Below are positions 6,573-6,587 of a stretch of 6,587 nt of DNA, in pieces. The notes under the pieces were generated by a model that saw nothing but the letters and a program-made list of their open reading frames with translations, searched no databases and was not told the origin of the DNA. Both the position numbers and the translations under genes were made by a program. Each line of letters begins with the position of its first letter. Within the stretch, counting starts at the first letter, position 1. Source of the DNA: Anaerolineaceae bacterium (GTDB taxonomy: Bacteria; Chloroflexota; Anaerolineae; Anaerolineales; Anaerolineaceae); contig DLXG01000259.1 in the NCBI GenBank assembly GCA_003448875.1, positions 1 to 6,587 of the forward strand, written 5' to 3'.

Positions 6573-6587
6573 ATGGCAGAACTATTT
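6573..6587 (+). CDS. Start of an unidentified downstream gene (3' partial, five codons)
   Basis: ATG GCA GAA CTA TTT encodes M-A-E-L-F before the window ends, which is too little to identify. Support comes from position: a full promoter has its -10 box 9 bp upstream, and rlmN has ended 10 bp earlier. No Shine-Dalgarno motif lies between (TATAATCATCGCGCT then ATG), so initiation would be leaderless or nearly so. It could be chance, since only the first codons are seen. Confidence 0.45.

Noticed and set aside
1..6587. CRISPR arrays, insertion sequences, tandem repeats, riboswitch-like leaders
   Set aside because: None was seen on either strand by eye. The only spacers are short and are accounted for by promoters, hairpins and the tRNA.

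Overview
The window looks like a bacterial housekeeping segment, most likely from Chloroflexota (class Anaerolineae or a close relative). That assignment is inference. It rests on the sequence flavour of trigger factor and ClpP, and on a small minus-strand protein that resembles ones I recall, without certainty, from Anaerolineae. No database search was possible. I see no mobile element, CRISPR array, phage gene, defence cassette or biosynthetic cluster.

Layout. Positions 2-1813 (+) hold most of a single-chain ADP-forming acyl/acetyl-CoA synthetase, cut at its N-terminus by the window edge. A perfect 14-bp hairpin (1832-1865) with T-rich flanks on both sides separates it from a convergent gene (1867-2286, -) for a 139-residue tryptophan-rich protein of unknown function. 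Between that gene and the next unit lies about 140 bp (2287-2428) with two divergent extended -10 promoters that share an 11-bp core. The plus-strand promoter drives tRNA-Leu(UAG) (2429-2510). Only 25 bp later comes trigger factor (tig), then clpP, a 12-bp hairpin, a HAD-IIA phosphatase, and rlmN, whose ATG directly follows the HAD stop codon. The last bases carry a promoter embedded in the 3' end of rlmN and the first five codons of another gene. That gene's ATG lies so close to the -10 box that its mRNA is probably leaderless or nearly so.

How the genes fit together. From tRNA-Leu to rlmN the theme is making and looking after proteins. tRNA-Leu decodes CUN codons, trigger factor folds nascent chains at the ribosome exit, ClpP is the proteolytic core of the Clp protease, and RlmN methylates 23S rRNA A2503 and tRNA A37. 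The HAD phosphatase is a generalist with no obvious link beyond co-transcription. The CoA synthetase belongs to a separate unit and would couple acyl-CoA breakdown to ATP synthesis, as is common in fermentative anaerobes.

I found no convincing undescribed system. The points most worth checking are the probable leaderless promoter at the right edge, the tRNA-tig dicistron with an ambiguous tig start, the hairpin that holds an alternative HAD start codon in its loop, and the unknown minus-strand protein.
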